A DNA stretch of 64,000 bases from Spongospora subterranea f. sp. subterranea (taxonomy: Eukaryota; Endomyxa: Phytomyxea; Phytomyxea; Plasmodiophorida), in NCBI GenBank assembly GCA_049724395.1, contig JAUGWO010000135.1, positions 1-64,000 of the forward strand. Direction: 5' to 3'. Positions 1 to 11,580 of this stretch are shown in pieces. The notes under the pieces were generated by a model that worked only from the letters and a program-made list of their open reading frames with translations, had not been told where the DNA came from and made no database searches. The position numbers were made by a program, and so were the translations under genes. Each line of letters starts with the position of its first letter. The stretch's first letter is position 1.

Positions 1-1170
1 TGGATCGCTTGACAAGATTTCCAAACTGTGGTGGACATTCATATGGAGTGCAATTCTGAACAGGCTCCAAAAGAATCTCGACGTTCGTCAAAACCACGAC
101 AGCGGATAGATCCCGTCTTCACGTTCATGTGCTCATAACCCTTGATCGCCAACCCGGCAATTTGATCAACTCGGTTGGAAGTTATACTCAACGAACAAGC
201 CAACACTTTGCGTATTTGACGTTGCAAATCGTGATGGTTTTAATGGCCCTGTCAGGACCTCGCCATATCACCTAATTATTCGTCCGAAAACACGTATATG
301 AACGGAATACAGAACTAAATTACCAATCTGGATTGTTGCAAATGGAGCACGTCGCCCGTTACCAAAACGAACCAACGAGACCTGGCGATGCAAGTTCGTG
401 GAATTGAGCGTATTTCAGCGACATAGGGTCAGAAAATACCTGAGGAAAAGTTGACATTTGAAGACGGGGGAGGTTGGGACTAAATCACATTGGATGGAGA
501 TGACGGGTCAGATTCATGAAATAGTGTTGTGTTCGGCGATGTCGTGTTATTGTAATCATACCTTGACCGTTGCCCTCCAAGTGAAATATGGCAACAGACT
601 CCCTCGACCGCTATCGTCAATTTCGAACATTCGCTTTTATTGTGATTGTTGTCTGGATATATAACATCTCACAATCCGTATATCATAACTTATTATGATT
701 ATTCCGACAAATCGGTTCTATCCCATGTCGACAAGTCGATTTATCGTGATTGCGTTTTCCGATTTTATTCAGTAATTGGATTTGTGTGAAACATTCTACG
801 CTTATCCAGGTACACGATTTCCAACCCGAAGATGAGTTGGTTGTTCTCTATTTGGGGTGGGATCTATTGTCATCCCTTCCACTATCATCATATCTGATGG
901 TGGCCGACTCCACCCATACATTAGATTTAACAACAACAAAATCCATCGACATCAATCGAACGTGAGTTGCCTACCTAATCCATAGCGGAGGAAGGTGTTG
1001 AATCCACATATGTATCTCAGCCAATGTTGGCCAGAATCCAACGGAATTATACCGAGAATAGTTGATATGAATAAAATTGAATAATCCTATAACCCCTTGT
1101 GAAACACTTAAACACATCAGGTTTATTTGACTTCATCTACCGAATCTGTTGAGTCATTGGAGGGTCAACC
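1..1170. other. no gene recognised
   Basis: Only short open frames without domain features lie here, such as 39-227 on the minus strand and 750-965 on the plus strand. The stretch at about 660-760 is AT-rich. An exon of a gene beginning outside the window cannot be excluded. Confidence 0.4.
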
Positions 1171-1175
1171 CTTAT

Positions 1176-3516
1176 CTAACCTTGTGATGACCGAGAATCA
1201 TATTGACAGATATCAGGTTCCTTTGTGCCTGTTCCAGGACAGCAATTGTGAATGAACTTGGAGTAGTGTAATGAATCTCCCCATCTCCGAATAAATTCCT
1301 CAACACTTCCAGCACAATGACGATATAAACAATTGAGCAGAGGACGGCACTTTCTGATAAAAGTGGTTAAGTCCGGGTGAGGGAATCTCTGTAAATCTGT
1401 TTTTGTAATCAGGAACTGATCATACTGTTCGAAAATCTCGGAAATTGCTGGGAGGAGGTATCGGGTTGATTTTTTGCGAAGATCAAGTCTTGCTGGAATA
1501 TCAAATGGTCGGTCGCTCGATCCGCATTCAATGGACTCCAAACCGCGACATTTCCGCTTGTAAAAATGCCCATGTGCGAATTCAGCGCCCCATTTTCGAA
1601 TCCACTCATCTGTATTTTGGCCACAGTGATGAACAAAGCACCCCCAGATGGGTTTCGGAGACAGGTTATAATATTGTCGGTGAATCTTTTGAGTTTCGGG
1701 GCCACTTGACTCGTATTTCTCCTTGAATTCAAAACACAGTTTGAGTTTTTCCTGTGAGGTTTTTGACTTTGAAACAGCAACAACAAGCGCATTGAGATCC
1801 AATAAACCGGAGTCTTTGTCTCTGAAAGCACAAATGTTACTCAGTTTTTTCTAAAAAAAAGCGAATGAAAACCTGTTGTCAGGGTTTTTCACGATTTTCG
1901 TCCTCTGGTAACCGCAGGTGTTATGATTTAATCCAGGACCGGGGCAGCATTTCAATCCAAAAAAACGGTGGCTGAAACGCGTTCCCCAACGTGCTTGGAA
2001 CAGGTCCATGTCTTTGCCACAACATTTCACAAGACATTGAAGGATGGGGATATAGTTGGTCTTGAGATAAACAATGACGCTATGACTAATATTACAGAGC
2101 GATCTTCTGCTAGAGACCAGTTTCAAAACAAGATTCGAAATTAGGATCAGTTTTTTCAGGGTGCTGGTTGCCTTGGCAATTAGCCTAATTTCAGGAACAT
2201 CGATGTTGTTTTGTCCGACATTAACCTTATCCCGCCCCGACTTTCCGACCAACAGTAGTTCCATCATGTGCTCCGTCGTGGCGACACTGTTGTGAAACTC
2301 GACCTGTTCTGTATTCGTCCCCTTTCCCTAAACAGACGCCGTTTGTGATCATCAAACACCAGACAGAGCGGGGAACCAGAATTCTGACCAGAAACACACA
2401 GAGACTATCATAGTCTTTGACCTCATCCAGGTTCCAGTTTAGGCGACGACAGAGCATTTTCAATCCCATTAAGTACTTGGAATTACGAAAAAGAACCATT
2501 TTGTGAGTCCGCTTCGGAAATCCATTCTAGTACGCCATAATCAGATATTGGTGATCACGATTCTCGGCAATCGCCTTACTGGCACGAATTTCTCACGAAC
2601 GTCAACAGGCTGGTTTTGTGAATTAATCGTATTTTCGATGCGGCAATCGAAAGTTTTGCCCTCAATGCTTTCTGTTGACTGTTGACCATCAATACTGATA
2701 CGGGATTCATCACGGTTTGAACTCGTGCTCGGGGTCCAATCCTAAAACGAACTTAGCAAAGCCAAACACAATTTGGAAATGGACTGAACGGCTAAGTGTC
2801 TGGAAGAACTGTCACCAAACTGATGGGCGTTTCTGTTATCGGGCACGAAATTCTCGGGAAAGTCCTTTGACGGCAACATTTCCGAATCAATAGGAATCCG
2901 ATTTAGATCGATAAGGTAATGAAGGTTCTCGCCCTCTTGTCTCAACTGTTGAGAATCCATACTGATATGGGACGCGTCAATTTTCAAACCCGGACCCGAG
3001 TGCCATTCCTAAAAAGCCCTCAACAAGCCAGATCTTTATATGAAGATGAACAGAACAACCACATTCATCGAAGAACTTTCATCAAACTGGTCGACGTTTC
3101 TGTTATCGGGCACGAGAATCTCGGGAAAGTCTTTTGATGGCAACATTTCCGAATCAATAGGAATTCGATTTAGATCGATAAGGCAATCGACTTTCTCGCT
3201 CTCTTGGCTCAACTGTTGAGAATCGATACTGATATGGGACAGGTCAATTTTCAAACCCGGACCCGAGTGCCATTCCTAAAAACGCACTTAACAAGCCGAT
3301 AAGGCAGATATCTCTATCTTTGGAGCGATATTCCGCCATCCATACCGAGAATGTCGAGGAGACGATTGTTATTGTGTCGGCATTGACCTGACCGGAGCCA
3401 AGCGGTTCGACCCGAACATGACCAGGTTCGGTTGCCACAGATCGAGTCGGTCTGGTCGCCACCAGCAACAATATCAACAGGTTGAGGACACGCATTGCAG
3501 GAATGGGATGGCGCAA
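1176..3516 (-). CDS. secreted cysteine-repeat protein with duplicated exons (unknown family)
   Basis: I do not recognise this protein. A seven-exon model gives about 667 residues: 3516-3346, 3275-3063, 3008-2790, 2741-2580, 2526-2389, 2327-1873 and 1821-1176. Introns are 48-70 bases with GT/AG ends; the first five are phase 0 and the last is phase 2. Exon 1 encodes a hydrophobic signal peptide (MRVLNLLILLLVA after a short basic start), so the product is probably secreted or lumenal; the ATG at 3495 is an alternative start. Exons 2 and 3 are near copies (both begin EWHSGPGLKID and share IDLNRIPIDSEMLPSKDFPE), and exon 4 is a diverged third copy. The C-terminal half carries three repeats of about 110 residues. 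Each has a helical lead and a cysteine core near residues 395-440, 510-553 and 612-659, patterned C-[LF]-x2-[HC]-C-x(6-7)-[FW]-x2-[RK]-W-G, then F-x(3)-[KN]-C. Phase consistency across all joins supports the model strongly; function is unknown. Confidence 0.7.
2742..3275 (-). repeat. tandem exon-intron duplication inside the secreted-protein gene
   Basis: Two adjacent units, 3275-3009 and 3008-2742, each contain one exon of about 71-73 codons and one intron of about 50 bases. DNA identity is high across most of the exon and fades at its 3' end. The next exon (2741-2580) is an older copy that keeps the ISIDxQQ core. All copies begin in phase 0, so duplication did not disturb the frame. Confidence 0.8.
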
Positions 3517-4170
3517 CAGTATCGCGGTTCGCCATCGGGCAAGGATGAGTTCAGTGTCAAGGATGATAACGGGAACATATCTATGTGTTATACACCAGGG
3601 TAAAGATTACCCGATTATCCTCTCCCACCTATTTAACATTCCTGTTGTGATTTAGTTCTGTATTTGATATGTCCCTTGTTCTACTACACGCTGGATCACG
3701 TTTTGACTGATTATCGGAGCCAATGTCGTAGGAAAGAGGGACACTCGACCTGCCATGTTTGGTTCAATCTGTTTATGAAAGCCAATAACGGCGGATACAG
3801 TAGTTATATCGTATCATCTTGTTTCGTTTATAGAACGCCCTTTAATATTGGTTAGAGAAGGGTTCCGATGGTGATTGAGGCGGTTAATCCGTTTTATTCG
3901 CTACAGAAGTATCGCTTCACTCCATCATAATCCCACGTGCTGCACTAAAGTTTCAGAAAACGACTCGACGTCGTCTGCGGTGCTCTGTCTCTACTGCTGC
4001 CAATCGGGGCACACGGGTTCAGCTCGTAATTTGCCACGATGATCCAGCAATGCTCCAATAACTGATACACCGCTGCAAGTTTATTCCTATCTCGAGATCA
4101 CGAATCAGTCCATATCTAACACGACATCATCAATGTTCTGTGCGCCATTTTCTGTCACCTTCTCACATTC
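3517..4170. other. upstream region of the secreted-protein gene, no gene recognised
   Basis: This holds the presumed promoter side of the minus-strand secreted-protein gene. A 63-codon frame at 3664-3855 (plus) has no recognisable feature and no clear splice partners. Confidence 0.35.
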
Positions 4171-4179
4171 AGTTCCATT

Positions 4180-4690
4180 AATACCTTGGCATTTATTGAC
4201 TGTGGCGCTACCGCATTGTTCATCGATCGGAAGTTCGCCAATGCAAATCACATTCCATTAGAATCACTCAGTGAACCAATTCAACTCTCCGTTATCGATG
4301 GGCGACGCGTTCGGTCAGTGACCCACCGAACTCATCTCTTCGAGATCGCAGTAGCTGATATCCATTTCGACGCCAAACTTGTCCTGATAGACAGTCCCGC
4401 CTATCCCATCCCGTATTCGTCCTGCCGTTCTTGAGGCAAGCGAACCCGTTCATCAACTGGGAAATTCTCACAATCCAATGTCGATCTCCTGCAGTTCTCC
4501 AACTGTCATCAACACATCTTGACGAAGTAGGGTCCCCCGGCAAGGTCCTCGATAAAACTGAGCTATCTCACGACGCCGTCCAACTTCCAGCCAAATATGC
4601 CGAGTTCGCAGACGTCGTCTCCAAACAAGCTGCAGAGACACTTCAGTCGCTGCGCTCGACATTCGCGAGGCAAACTGCCTGCTAGGTTCG
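4180..4690 (+). mobile_element. Ty3/gypsy retroelement fossil, protease-region fragment
   Basis: Conceptual reading shows a retropepsin-like stretch with the aspartic core IDCGATALFID, followed by a region resembling the protease-to-reverse-transcriptase linker of Ty3/gypsy elements. The same family reappears at about 62.0-63.0 kb. The fragment is broken in several places, with no long terminal repeats seen at its ends. It is best treated as an old, decayed partial copy. Confidence 0.6.
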
Positions 4691-7119
4691 TCATCGCCTG
4701 GCCGGATGGAAAATCAAATAGCTTGGGTCATGACGGACCGTGTCGTCGTGTTGTAAGTGGAAATATATATCGCTCGCCATGCTTGTGCAGCTGTGCTACA
4801 AACCGTGATATTCGTAATTCGATCAACTTCTTCCAATACCAGATTTAGGCGGATTGAAGTGAGAGAGCCCTTTAAGTCCTGCTGGGTTTGTAGAGGCGAG
4901 GCAAGGTTTGTAATGACCGATCTTGGCATGCCGAATCGATCTCACCTAATCCATCCAGGTACGTGGCTGCATTATTCAACCAGTAGTGGGAATTCGCATC
5001 GTTCCCATCGAACCCGAGGTGCTTCAACCCCTGGTCAATGGTCATTCCACTTGCTGAAACCGCCGGGTTCTGCTTTATCAGTTATAGCGATGCAGGAGAA
5101 TGGCGGGCTGTTTCTGCGTCCAGTTCAGCATCCAGCAGATTTCTGGGTTATTTCCCTGATCTGGCTGTTGTGGTCGGTGCTGCAATGCCTCCTCCTGCTC
5201 TGATATCATTTCGCAGAGACTCTCAATCTTTTAAAAATAAAGCAATAAGGAAGTAAGATTCATCTTCATATCACCTGTGTGTCTGTGAACGTGACCTCTG
5301 TTGGAGAACAGTGATTGACGCGGTCCTTTGGTAGTGGTGTGACGCCAGAAAACCGTCTTGTCGCAGCTGAAAAAAAAATACTGGAAGATGGTCGAAAACC
5401 CAATGGGAATTCGCTTGATTGGCTATCCAAGCACATTAAACAATATTCCTTGAGGAATAATAAACGGAGCTTTTACTTTCTCCATCTGTTGGTTTCTTCA
5501 CTTTCGAGCTGAGACTCAGACTACCCAGAAAACCGCGAAAGATTGTTGATGCGATGTTCCATTGTTTGGTCATCAATTTGCGAACAAATCTTCTGTGCGT
5601 GAACGTTGTTTCAAATTGCAGAAGTTCACATCAGAAATTCACATCGGTATTGGAGCAGATTTAGTTTTTTTTTAATAGCACTTACAGTTAATTCTTTCAG
5701 ATCAATCATGTTAATCCTCAAAGAAGGCGTTTGTAGAACATTTTCATTGTGGTACACTGGTTCAACACGTTGTCATCGCGTATGTAAACCCAGACTACAG
5801 AGATCATGAAAGATACCCAAATACGAACGCCACGAACTAGCAATGACCGATATAATGACCCAACCAACACGGGATCAAGATCAAGAATCTATCATTCTGC
5901 GACGAATCAACAACAATGATACTGACCATAACCGCTCGATGTACAAATTAATTGTTGAAGCATGATTTGTCAAATGGCGTTGTTCCCTTTCCGAAACAAA
6001 CGTTCCTACTGTAGGAAGACTGTAGGAACGCATCAACAAGGGTGGGTAGTAAACATGCCAGATCGGCTTTCCAGCATCGCCAACGACTTAAAGAGTCCAC
6101 ATTGCCAGTAATAACGACAACAGGTCCCATTACAACATAGGAGACAAGTAATAAACGGAATCTTCTCCGAAATAATCATTTAGATGGCGTGATCTTCCAG
6201 CAGTGAATTGACGGTCAATATTCGGGGAACGACTGATTTTCAATTCACCTATCTTTGGTTGTAGATTATTCAGTCAAACCGAATATTCGTCCATTTCGTC
6301 TTCGCCATCGCTACTGTCGCCGGAAGACTCTAAATTGATCAACGCTCGATTCATAACGCAACTCACTGAAATAGAATAGAAATCGAATCACGGTGCGCTG
6401 GGGTCATCAGAGTATGAGATTCATATCCCTCCAGATATTGAAAGAACAGTAAGAAGAGCATATTGGACGCAGATTGAAAGATCCGCAATGACGAGAGAAC
6501 ACATTTCAACAGGACAATATACTTATATTCTGCATTTGAAAAAAATTCACTGTTTTTCATCAAATTTAACATCGATCAAGTCGAAAATCCAACGCAGATT
6601 CTATTTTTAGTCAAAGTCTCGGGATAGGATCGGTCGTCGATGACATGTTGGTTTTATGTTGTCAAGTTCGCAATGGCTGGCGTTATCGACGTCAATCCGA
6701 TTACGCATCGCAGCACAATTGTGAGGATAAGTCAGATATTGCAATTCTCTATCAACAACAATATCGATCAAGTTCCGGCTGAATAATAATTGCAGAATCT
6801 GTCCACGTATCCCTCAAATGTTATCAAACAATGAATGTGTTCCGGTTTATCGCTGGTTGTTGATTAATGTGCTTGGCCAATGGCCACACGTGGAACTCTT
6901 TTTCCGGTACACCTACGTGTACATGTGATTGACTGATACATACAGCACACACCGACCAAAACGTTACGCTGACTGCTGAGGGCCGTTACAATATCGGACT
7001 GGAATCATTTGTGAATGACATTTGCCGATATTACGAGGCAAACAGCACCATCATTCTATTTTACTTAACTGCCTGATCGGGATCTAGGTGGGATTTGAGC
7101 CACACGTATCCAGCCGGTC
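4691..7119. other. long stretch without a recognised gene
   Basis: I see only short frames, for example 5606-5809 (plus) and 6363-6572 (minus), with no domain, signal peptide or consistent exon chain. The first few hundred bases may be further decayed retroelement sequence continuing from the fossil on the left. The last part should contain the VPS18 promoter. Confidence 0.35.
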
Positions 7120-10100
7120 ATGCTCTTCGACAATTGGGCGAATACCACCTATGATGATGGTGGTCAGTCGAGCAGGTCGGAGCGCAATCTGCCGGATATG
7201 GGGTGTGTGGCTGATGATTTTGGTTGCTGCAGGAATGTTTCCACATCTCAGTTGACGTCTCCTTCCCTACGTCACGCATCGTTAGCGTCTCCAATAAATA
7301 ACCTGCAACGGGTCAGTTGGAATATTTCATCGGGCTCCACATGGAATTCCCTAAGTCTCTGTGTTCTAAGGAATTAGAGGGAGTTGATTCCGCCATGTTT
7401 ACCTTAGAAAGGCTACAATGGCAAGCGGGGACGTTAAATTCAGATAGCACAATTGTAGCATTCTCAACAGCCAATAACATGCTAAACATTGTCACCAATG
7501 ATCGGGGTCTGATTATCTGGGACCTTAATAATGAAACTCATAGTGTAATGGAGCAATTATTCGACCAATTTTTTATGTCGAGCTAACTTCGTGAAAGGTT
7601 ATCGCATTGAGTCGTCGCAATGACGTTGTTCCTCGTAAGATTTGGACATCCCCCAGTCAGCCATCACATATTCTCATTTCCGCATCCGGTAATCTTTTTT
7701 TACTCGCCTTGATTACTTTGTGGTTTAACTGGATCTTCAAGGTGGCATACTTATATATGTCAACGACGCCATCAGGAAACCTGTTGTGATCAAGTCGGGA
7801 AACGCAAATATCGATTCCGTGTCATGGGTCGTTCCAGGCAAACAGTTCGTAGGAATACTCTCGCTTTTTCTGTTCGTCATGCATTCTCCTTAGGTCGGAA
7901 TTGGCGTTACTTGGCAGCGATTCGGGCACTGTGTATCAGCTGAATCTGGCATCGAAAGACAAAACATTACGCAAGCTCCATCAGTTACCTGAGATCAGCC
8001 CAATTTGTATGCTCTATCTGTTTCTGTTGCGACGTTGTATCAAGTTTCTTAGGTGGAATCGAAATAGAATTGTTTACTGATTCTTTGGGAATCGATCGCT
8101 ATCTCGTTATGTGTGCCACTAGAACGAGGTCAATTGTGCTGGTCCATGCATGAACGACGCACAAACTTATCGATGCGTCTTATAGACTCTACGAATACGT
8201 CGGACTACATCCGGAAGCTGCTTTTAAATGCGATTCTGCACCATTTATTGAATTGCATGGTAATGTCAGTGCAAGTCCGGCGCTTTATTTCTTCAGAGAA
8301 GATGGTCGCGCAAAAACCGTCGTTTGGCTGACAGGTCGAAATTCATCGCAAACAAACGTTACTCAGTTTACTGATTCTTTCTTCGCATAGGCTGCGGATT
8401 GTATCATGGGAAGTTGCAATTTGACGGTCGTCATGAAACTTCGTCTACTGTAATAGCGGATTATCATCTTCTGCCATACCCTGTAAATAAGAATTAATTT
8501 AAAAAACAATGATCTGATTTTGTCGTTGTTGCAAGATTGATGCTATCGATAAAAGTATTCAAGAAGTTGAAGGCCCTGTAGGCGTTGCGGTCACTCGGTT
8601 TCATTTCCTATTGCTCTACGCTCATCGACTAATTTGTTACAATCAATTGACATCTGCTATCGTATATGACAGCCGTTTTCCTGAAGTATTTTTGATCCCA
8701 TGTTGCCGCCCAATGTTATTTATTGATTTGTGTTTCTCCACAGAGTGCAGGAGAAATGATTAGTATTTCTCGTGACCCATTGCTTGGTTCGGTTTTTGTT
8801 TACTCAACTTTACAACTGTACGAAGTACGATGGATAAAATGCATCTTGCGCTGGTTTATCAATTAATGCACTTGCCTTTTTTAGTTTATCATTGACAGAG
8901 AGGATCGCGATATCTGGCTCCATTTCTTGAACAAGAAGGAATTTGGCAGTGTATGACTCCTAGATTCTTGAATCATATAATCCTAACTGTATTTGCCATG
9001 TAGGCACTAGAGTTCTGTTCCACGGCAGCACAGCGGGATCAAGTTTTGTGCGCCCATGGAGACTATTTGTTTGACCAAGGTATTACACTACGTTTTGCAA
9101 CCTAAGTTAGGTAATTAGATCCTTCAAAGGCGATTACAAACCAGCAGCGGCAATCTATTCGCAATCGCAACGACCCTTTGAAAACATTGCTTTGCTTTTT
9201 CTGAAAGAAGATCGCTCCAGAGATGCACTGAAAGATTTTTTACGTCGCCGTCTGGATAGGTTTCTTCTGTATCAGCGTTCCATAATTTGTGTTGGCTAAC
9301 GTGAAATATTTAGTGTCCCAGTGACAGCTTTGACACAGCGAACGATGATATGCACTTGGTTGACTGAAATATATCTGGACAAACTCAACACTTTGCGGGA
9401 CTCTTTGAACGACGATGTATGGGTGCAACTCTTTTGTTGGCAGACGGTTAAGTGTTATTGACTTAGGTGTTTGAGGATTTGATTACGGAATTTGTGGATT
9501 TCCTATCCGTTTATAGAAATTCCCTGGATCGTAACACCACGTTTGACCTAATTTCGTCGCACGGAAGAACCAACGAACTCCTAAGTTATGCAGGTTGTCC
9601 TTTGCACTCTGCGTTCTGACAGAATCTGTATTTAATTCACTCTTTGATTTAGAGATTATTGGGGCCCACGACTGGGTCATTCTCTACAGCATCGAGCAGC
9701 AGCGCTACAAGGCAGCCATTGATCTTATTGTGGCTCATTGTGCCAGCAATGTTCACATCATGCAATTAATGTATCGCGTTGCACCTCAGCTTGTGCAAAA
9801 TGATCCTGATTCAACCATCGACGCTTTTATTAAGGCATGGTTCTATTTCAATTAGTTTTCTTCTAGCTGATATAATACATCTTAGCTAGGGTCGATCGTT
9901 GACGGAGTAAGGATTTTGCCGGCACTGCATCGATGCGAGACGCCGTCCCCTGGACAGACATTCTCACCGGCTTTGAGATATCTTCAGACAATCATTCATG
10001 AAGGAAACCGCAATCCAATTTTACACAATTACATGATTTCCCTCATGGTCAAGCTTCCAGGTCCGGATCGTCTAATATCGTGAATAGCCTGTTATTGACA

Positions 10101-11335
10101 GAATTCTTTAGACGAAGACGTGTTGCTAGAGTATCTTGAAGATCAGACTTCTGATTCATTATTTGACACTAAACTTGCGCTGCGATTATGCCATCAAGAG
10201 GTGGATAAGAATGTGTCAAAAAATGGCTCATCATTTAACTCGACCTATAGGGTAAGCGCAAATCATGTGTTCGCTTATATCAAACGATGTCCCTTTTTCG
10301 CGAGGCGACAAGCATGGCGTTGACCGTAAGCCCTCAATTGGCGAAAGAGGTGATTGCTCAAGTCAAATTCGCGAGACTGGGTTAATCTCACATTGAGCAG
10401 GTTGCATTATCTTTGGATTCCAACTCGACAGTTTTTCCGCTGCGGATCGTAAAGTTGTCCTTTCCGTCGTATTTACGGCATTGTTGTTGAACCATCCATC
10501 CCTTAGGCGATTTGGCTCTCTATCGGTCGCCACCTTCTAGAACAATGTATCAAAGGTGGAGGAACGCTGCCTGAAGCCATTGAATCAATCAAAGGATGTA
10601 GTCCCCATATTCAGATCGAAGACGTACACTGTATTCTCTCAGTTTCACTTGCATGGCATGACAATTTTTGGTTTAGATGCTCCCGTTCTTTCCCGATGAT
10701 TTACGAATAGGAGATTTCCGGTCCGAGATTGTATCTTGTCTCCGTCAGTACAATGAGAGGTTGAAAGTGTTGCATGATGACCAAGTACGTTCTCCATGGA
10801 TTTCGGTGTCAGCAAGAAGTCTCATCCACGTTTTGCCCTGTCCAGGAGGCGTTGAGTAATGCAGCTACTGCATTGAAGAAGGATCTGCAGTCGCTACGTA
10901 ACCGTACAGCATCTGTTAAACATAACCAAGTATCCAGATTGTTGTTTGATGCCAATTCAGAAGTTGATGGTGTTGCTTACCAGGTCTGCAATCTATGTCA
11001 TTGTTCTTTGTTTTCCGGCCGATTCTATATTTATCCTTGCACACATGCATTTCATGCGAAGTGCGCTCAGGCTGAGCTCGACAGGATGCAAGAGCTGATC
11101 GGTAATCATGAAAATGGGGCTCGATGGAATATCAGAACTCATATCAGATTTTGCAGGCTCTGAGCGCAAGCCAATCTTTGATTCAGATGGCGACGATGAT
11201 GACGACGATGAAACTGCCAGCGTTTTTGATGTATCCAATAACGCGGCGTCGTCCTGCATTTTATGCGGTGACGATATTATTCAAACCGTTGATGTTCCCC
11301 TTGATAGGGATTGTTTCGAAAACCTGAAACTCTAA
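7120..11335 (+). CDS. VPS18: VPS18/Pep3-like HOPS-CORVET subunit
   Basis: Core subunit of the HOPS and CORVET tethering complexes, which drive fusion at endosomes and the vacuole or lysosome. The N-terminal beta-propeller starts with FTLERLQW and TIVAFSTANNMLNIVTNDRG (about 7395-7560). The middle part shows the Vps18/Pep3 helical-repeat features PQLVQNDPDSTIDAFIKA (about 9790-9836) and LPALHRCE (about 9917). The C-terminal RING is at about 10984-11090 (CNLCHCSLFSGRFYIYPC, then HAFHAKCAQAELDRM), followed by an acidic run and a final CILCGDD pair near 11260. The gene is cut by many short introns. The first can be read as 7312-7370 (GTCAGT to CTAAG, phase 0), joining an exon that begins with the ATG at 7120; one near the end, about 11102-11156, joins QELIG to GSERKP. 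I did not resolve every exon, and the true start could lie elsewhere in the first exon. Confidence 0.85.
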
Positions 11336-11580
11336 TTCTTCATGTTAATCTAATATATTTATCCTAGATTTGATTGCGGTCACGATCAATGCTTGTTCTT
11401 TAGCCCCAGTTTCCTTGGCGGATTTTTCAGAATGGGTTCCACTCTTGTAATTGCATCCATCCTTTCTGAGTATTTGCACGATCGGCTGGATTTAGCGGCG
11501 AATCTCCACGGCTGGTCGGCCTTTCCCACATGCGTTTCCACAGGAATCGGCTGACAGTCGTGTACGCTCTTATGCCAATC
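11336..11580. other. convergent intergenic region
   Basis: This short spacer lies between the VPS18 stop and the stop of the opposing minus-strand gene. No coding signal was found; it should hold both 3' ends. Confidence 0.4.

Noticed and set aside
1445-1726. Plus-strand frame of 93 codons
   Set aside because: Lies opposite the last exon of the secreted-protein gene, whose repeats and in-phase exons explain the DNA.
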